From NCBI GenBank assembly GCA_001829125.1, contig MIAN01000172.1, positions 6,634 to 40,679 of the forward strand: DNA of 34,046 bases. Direction: 5' to 3'. The position numbers and the translations under genes were made by a program. Numbering within the stretch: position 1 is the first letter of the stretch; every line of letters starts with the position of its first letter. The stretch is from Spirochaetes bacterium GWB1_27_13. Its GTDB lineage: Bacteria > Spirochaetota > GWE2-31-10 > MWDO01. A model generated the notes under the pieces. It saw only the letters and a program-made list of their open reading frames with translations, made no database searches and had not been told where the DNA came from. Below, one piece after another: positions 31,046 to 34,046 of the stretch.

Positions 31046-33985
31046 TTGAAAAAAATCTTTATTTTATACTTTTTTGTATTTTCTTTAAATCTTGCTTTTA
31101 CACAATCAGCGTTTACTTCTTTATTAGATGCTGGGGTAGAAGATTATAATAAAGGACAATATTTATTTGCAATAAATAATTTCAAAAAATTTATTCAAAT
31201 TTCTGAAGACAATCAAAACAAAGCAAAGGCTTATTATTTCATAAGTCTTTCATATTACTTTTTAGAAAACTATAAAACTTCACTAAATTATTTTGATGAG
31301 CTATTAACTAAATATAGATTTTCTTCTTACACTTCTTATTCGTATTTTTGGAAAGGATTGATTTATCAAAATCTATCTCAATGGGAAAGTGCAGAAGAAT
31401 TCTTTCAAAAATACACTAAATTATTACCTAATTCTGAGCTAATCGAAAGGGCTTATCTTGCACTTGCCAACTCTCAAATAGAACTCGAAAAATATGATAT
31501 GGCAGAACAAAATTTAAAAATAATTGCTGATAAATATAAGAGGTCTGAAAAGTATGAAGAAGCATCCGTTCTGTATGCTTTTGTGTTGATAAAAAATAAA
31601 AAATTTAATATCGCAGAAAATTTTATAAATACTTGGATTACTAAACTTGGAAAGACAGGTGAAGGTTATACTTATAAAGATAGATTTTGGCTTTATGGTG
31701 CAGAACTTTCTATTCAAAATAAGGATATAGAAAATGCAAAAATTTTACTAAAAAAAATAGATAATTTTGCAAAGGAAAGTCCTTCCTCTGATATTGCTCT
31801 ACTTCATCTTTCAAAAATAGAAAACACTCTTGGTAATAAAAAAGAAGCAAAAGAATATTTACTTAGACTTGCTAATGAATATCCTTATTCAAAATATAAT
31901 ATTGATATTAGTTTGTCTTTTGGTATTGAAGAATACAATAATACAAATTATTCTGATGCTCTGGTATTTTTTAAACAAAGCCTTGATATAATAGAAAAAA
32001 ATCTGTTAAAACAAGATATTCAAAAACAAGAAAAAGAAAGGCTATTAGATTTAAAAAATAGTACGTTGTTTTATATTGGCGAAACTTACTATAAAATCGG
32101 AGACTTAAAACAGGCTATAAATAATTACATTAGAGCAAACGAAAATAATAGAGTATATACAAACGAATCAATTTTAAAATTACTTGAAATTTACATTGAA
32201 ACAAAAGAAACTAATAAGGCATTTGATTTAGTTTCTAAGTCTATAGATTTGTTTAAATCTGACGTTGCCAATAAAGATAAATTTTTTATTCTAAAATCAA
32301 AGGCTGAATATTTGTCGTCACAGTATTCTAACTCACTAAAAACTCTTGAAGATATTATTAATAAAGAAAAGTACAACAGTTTAATCACAAGCATAAAAGT
32401 TAATAATTATATAAAACTATCCAAAATTAAAGATGCTATTTCTTCTATTAAAGATACTTTTAATTTTATTGCTTTTGATAAAAAACCGCATCTCGCACTT
32501 GACTTAATGAACCTATATTTTAATGTGGAAGACTATAATAATGTTGTAGAAACTCATCCTCTAATTTCTACTTATTCTAAAAATTTGGCTGATACTGAAC
32601 AACTTGCTTTAAAGATAAAATCTGATTATATCGCAGGCATTAGTTATATGCAGCTAAGAGAATACGATAAAGGAATTTTACTTTTAAAAACTTTACAGTC
32701 ATATCCAGAAACAAAAAACCTTGAAAAAGCAATTTTACAACTTGTCTACAAATCTTTTTATTATATAGGATGGATGTATTACAAACAATCAAATTATATA
32801 GATGCCTCAAAAAATTTTGGTGCTGCAAGTCTTTTAGATATTGAAGACAATTTAAAAAAAGATTCTTATTATATGGAAGCTTTTAGTTTTTACTCAAAAA
32901 AAGATTATCAAAATGCAAGTCTTAAATTTGAGTCTATTTATAAAAAATATTATCCAGACGAACTTGGTAGTAAATCATATTATCAAATGGGAAAGTGTTT
33001 TGAAAACCTTGGCAGCAAAGAAAAAGCGATAACTGTTTATAAAAAAATATTTGAAGAATTTGTTAATTCGAATTATAAAGATGATGCTTTATTTGAATTA
33101 ATAAAAGATTTACTTGATAAAAAAAAGTTAGAAGAGGCTAACTCTTTGATTAGAATTTTTACTGATAATTACTCAAAAAATTCTTTACTCTACAAAAATA
33201 TTTTAATTATGCAAGCAGAAACGTTTATTGTAATGGAAAGATATTCTGAAGCATTATCCACTTACAATTTTTATCTAAAAAAATTTAAAGACGAAAAAGA
33301 TAATGATGTTGTTTTTTATTGGGCTGGATATTCTGCAAGTAAAATAAAAGACTTTGATTTAGCAAAAGAGTTTTTAGAAAATTTACTTAGCAATTATTCT
33401 TCTTCGAGTTTTTATAAAGATAGTTTGAATATTTTAAAAAATATTTATTTTGAAGAAAAAAATTATGAAAAAGAAAAATATTATTTAATTAAACTTATTG
33501 ATGCTGATAAAAATTCTACACAAATTAATCAGTATAACAAAAGACTAAAAGAAATAGATTTAGTAAAAAATGGTATTAGTGAAGAAGAGGCAAATTTAAT
33601 CATTGAAGTTGAAAAAGGAAATATTTTGGCAAAATTTGAACTTGGGATTCTTTATTACAAAAAAAATAGAATTAAGGCTTTGGAAATTTTAAAAGATTTG
33701 TCTGAGACAAACAATGAAGATATCGGAGGAAAATCAAGTAATCTACTTGGCGATAATGAACTTGAGTTAAATAAATATCAAGATGCTTCAAAATTTTATC
33801 TAAAAACAACTTCTTATAAGGCGAATAATGATACAATTGCAGAAGCATTATATAAAGCATCACTTTGTTATTATAAAATTGATAAACAAAATTTAGCAAA
33901 AAAAATTATAGAAAGATTAAAAACTAATTTTTCTGATTCTATATGGACAAGCAAGGCAAAAGAATTGGAAAAAAGATTTGAATAA
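31046..33985 (+). CDS. Large exported tetratricopeptide-repeat protein
   Basis: A 979-residue protein starting at TTG 31046, with AGGA 9 bases upstream and no ATG in a suitable place. The start MKKIFILYFFVFSLNLAFTQS is a typical signal peptide with likely cleavage after the Thr-Gln-Ser region; no lipobox Cys is seen. The remainder is TPR-like throughout, for example AKAYYFISLSYYFLENYKTS, FYIGETYYKIGDLKQAINNY, YYQMGKCFENLGSKEKAITV and LYKASLCYYKIDKQNLAKKI. It is probably a periplasmic scaffold of the YbgF/BamD-like or spirochaetal TPR kind; partners are unknown. It follows acylphosphatase by 17 bases. Confidence 0.88.
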   Translation: MKKIFILYFFVFSLNLAFTQSAFTSLLDAGVEDYNKGQYLFAINNFKKFIQISEDNQNKAKAYYFISLSYYFLENYKTSLNYFDELLTKYRFSSYTSYSYFWKGLIYQNLSQWESAEEFFQKYTKLLPNSELIERAYLALANSQIELEKYDMAEQNLKIIADKYKRSEKYEEASVLYAFVLIKNKKFNIAENFINTWITKLGKTGEGYTYKDRFWLYGAELSIQNKDIENAKILLKKIDNFAKESPSSDIALLHLSKIENTLGNKKEAKEYLLRLANEYPYSKYNIDISLSFGIEEYNNTNYSDALVFFKQSLDIIEKNLLKQDIQKQEKERLLDLKNSTLFYIGETYYKIGDLKQAINNYIRANENNRVYTNESILKLLEIYIETKETNKAFDLVSKSIDLFKSDVANKDKFFILKSKAEYLSSQYSNSLKTLEDIINKEKYNSLITSIKVNNYIKLSKIKDAISSIKDTFNFIAFDKKPHLALDLMNLYFNVEDYNNVVETHPLISTYSKNLADTEQLALKIKSDYIAGISYMQLREYDKGILLLKTLQSYPETKNLEKAILQLVYKSFYYIGWMYYKQSNYIDASKNFGAASLLDIEDNLKKDSYYMEAFSFYSKKDYQNASLKFESIYKKYYPDELGSKSYYQMGKCFENLGSKEKAITVYKKIFEEFVNSNYKDDALFELIKDLLDKKKLEEANSLIRIFTDNYSKNSLLYKNILIMQAETFIVMERYSEALSTYNFYLKKFKDEKDNDVVFYWAGYSASKIKDFDLAKEFLENLLSNYSSSSFYKDSLNILKNIYFEEKNYEKEKYYLIKLIDADKNSTQINQYNKRLKEIDLVKNGISEEEANLIIEVEKGNILAKFELGILYYKKNRIKALEILKDLSETNNEDIGGKSSNLLGDNELELNKYQDASKFYLKTTSYKANNDTIAEALYKASLCYYKIDKQNLAKKIIERLKTNFSDSIWTSKAKELEKRFE

Positions 33986-34046
33986 TTATGTTATAGCGTC
34001 TGAAAGTCGTTGATTAAATATTTGCTCTGTCCCCAAAATATGAATG

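Noticed and set aside
1-34046. CRISPR array, insertion sequence or prophage
   Set aside because: No regularly spaced repeats, transposase, integrase or phage structural genes were seen on either strand.

Overview
The window is very AT-rich bacterial chromosome. Most genes have AAGGAG-type ribosome binding sites, and many intergenic regions carry recognisable sigma-70-like promoters. Lipoprotein and periplasmic signals, Cache-type sensor kinases and a large exported TPR protein suggest a diderm, possibly a spirochaete or a similar AT-rich anaerobe. No taxonomic marker is decisive, so the organism is not identified.

Layout. From 1 to 6.1 kb (plus strand) there is the tail of a metallo-beta-lactamase-fold (MBL) hydrolase, a Cof-type HAD phosphatase, a HIT/GalT-like enzyme, a Thr-rich lipoprotein, a hairpin-forming intergenic element, a second MBL hydrolase and two unrecognised proteins. 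From 6.2 to 14.3 kb (plus) lies a two-component signalling block: a degenerate kinase/receiver protein whose phospho-acceptor His is replaced by Asn, a Cache-PAS histidine kinase, a stand-alone receiver, a REC-PAS-kinase-REC hybrid, and an OmpR-type regulator with its kinase.

From 14.2 to 27.4 kb everything is on the minus strand. It starts with PhoU-like, AMMECR1, TlpA-like thioredoxin, purB, an M23-type peptidase and glmS. Next come five tRNA genes (Ser-UGA, Ser-GCU, Ser-GGA, Arg-GCG, Ser-CGA), the SRP RNA and dnaX. A 1201-residue SIR2-domain protein follows, and then ybaB-recR. The usual dnaX-ybaB-recR neighbourhood is therefore split by a probable anti-phage SIR2 gene, and ybaB-recR has its own good promoter downstream of the insertion.

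The divergent region at about 27.4-27.7 kb holds an exact 16-bp parS site inside a 38-bp perfect palindrome. From 27.7 kb rightwards (plus) are a SUI1/YciH-like factor, clpC behind two tandem promoters, acylphosphatase and a 979-residue exported TPR protein. The last 60 bases (33986-34046) show nothing I can call.

Most notable points: the SIR2 gene inside the recombination/replication operon; the parS site, which suggests an origin-proximal location although no oriC or dnaA is visible; a PhoU-like gene that appears to start at AUU; an Asn-substituted kinase-like protein; and a tRNA-Arg with genomic anticodon GCG instead of the usual ACG.
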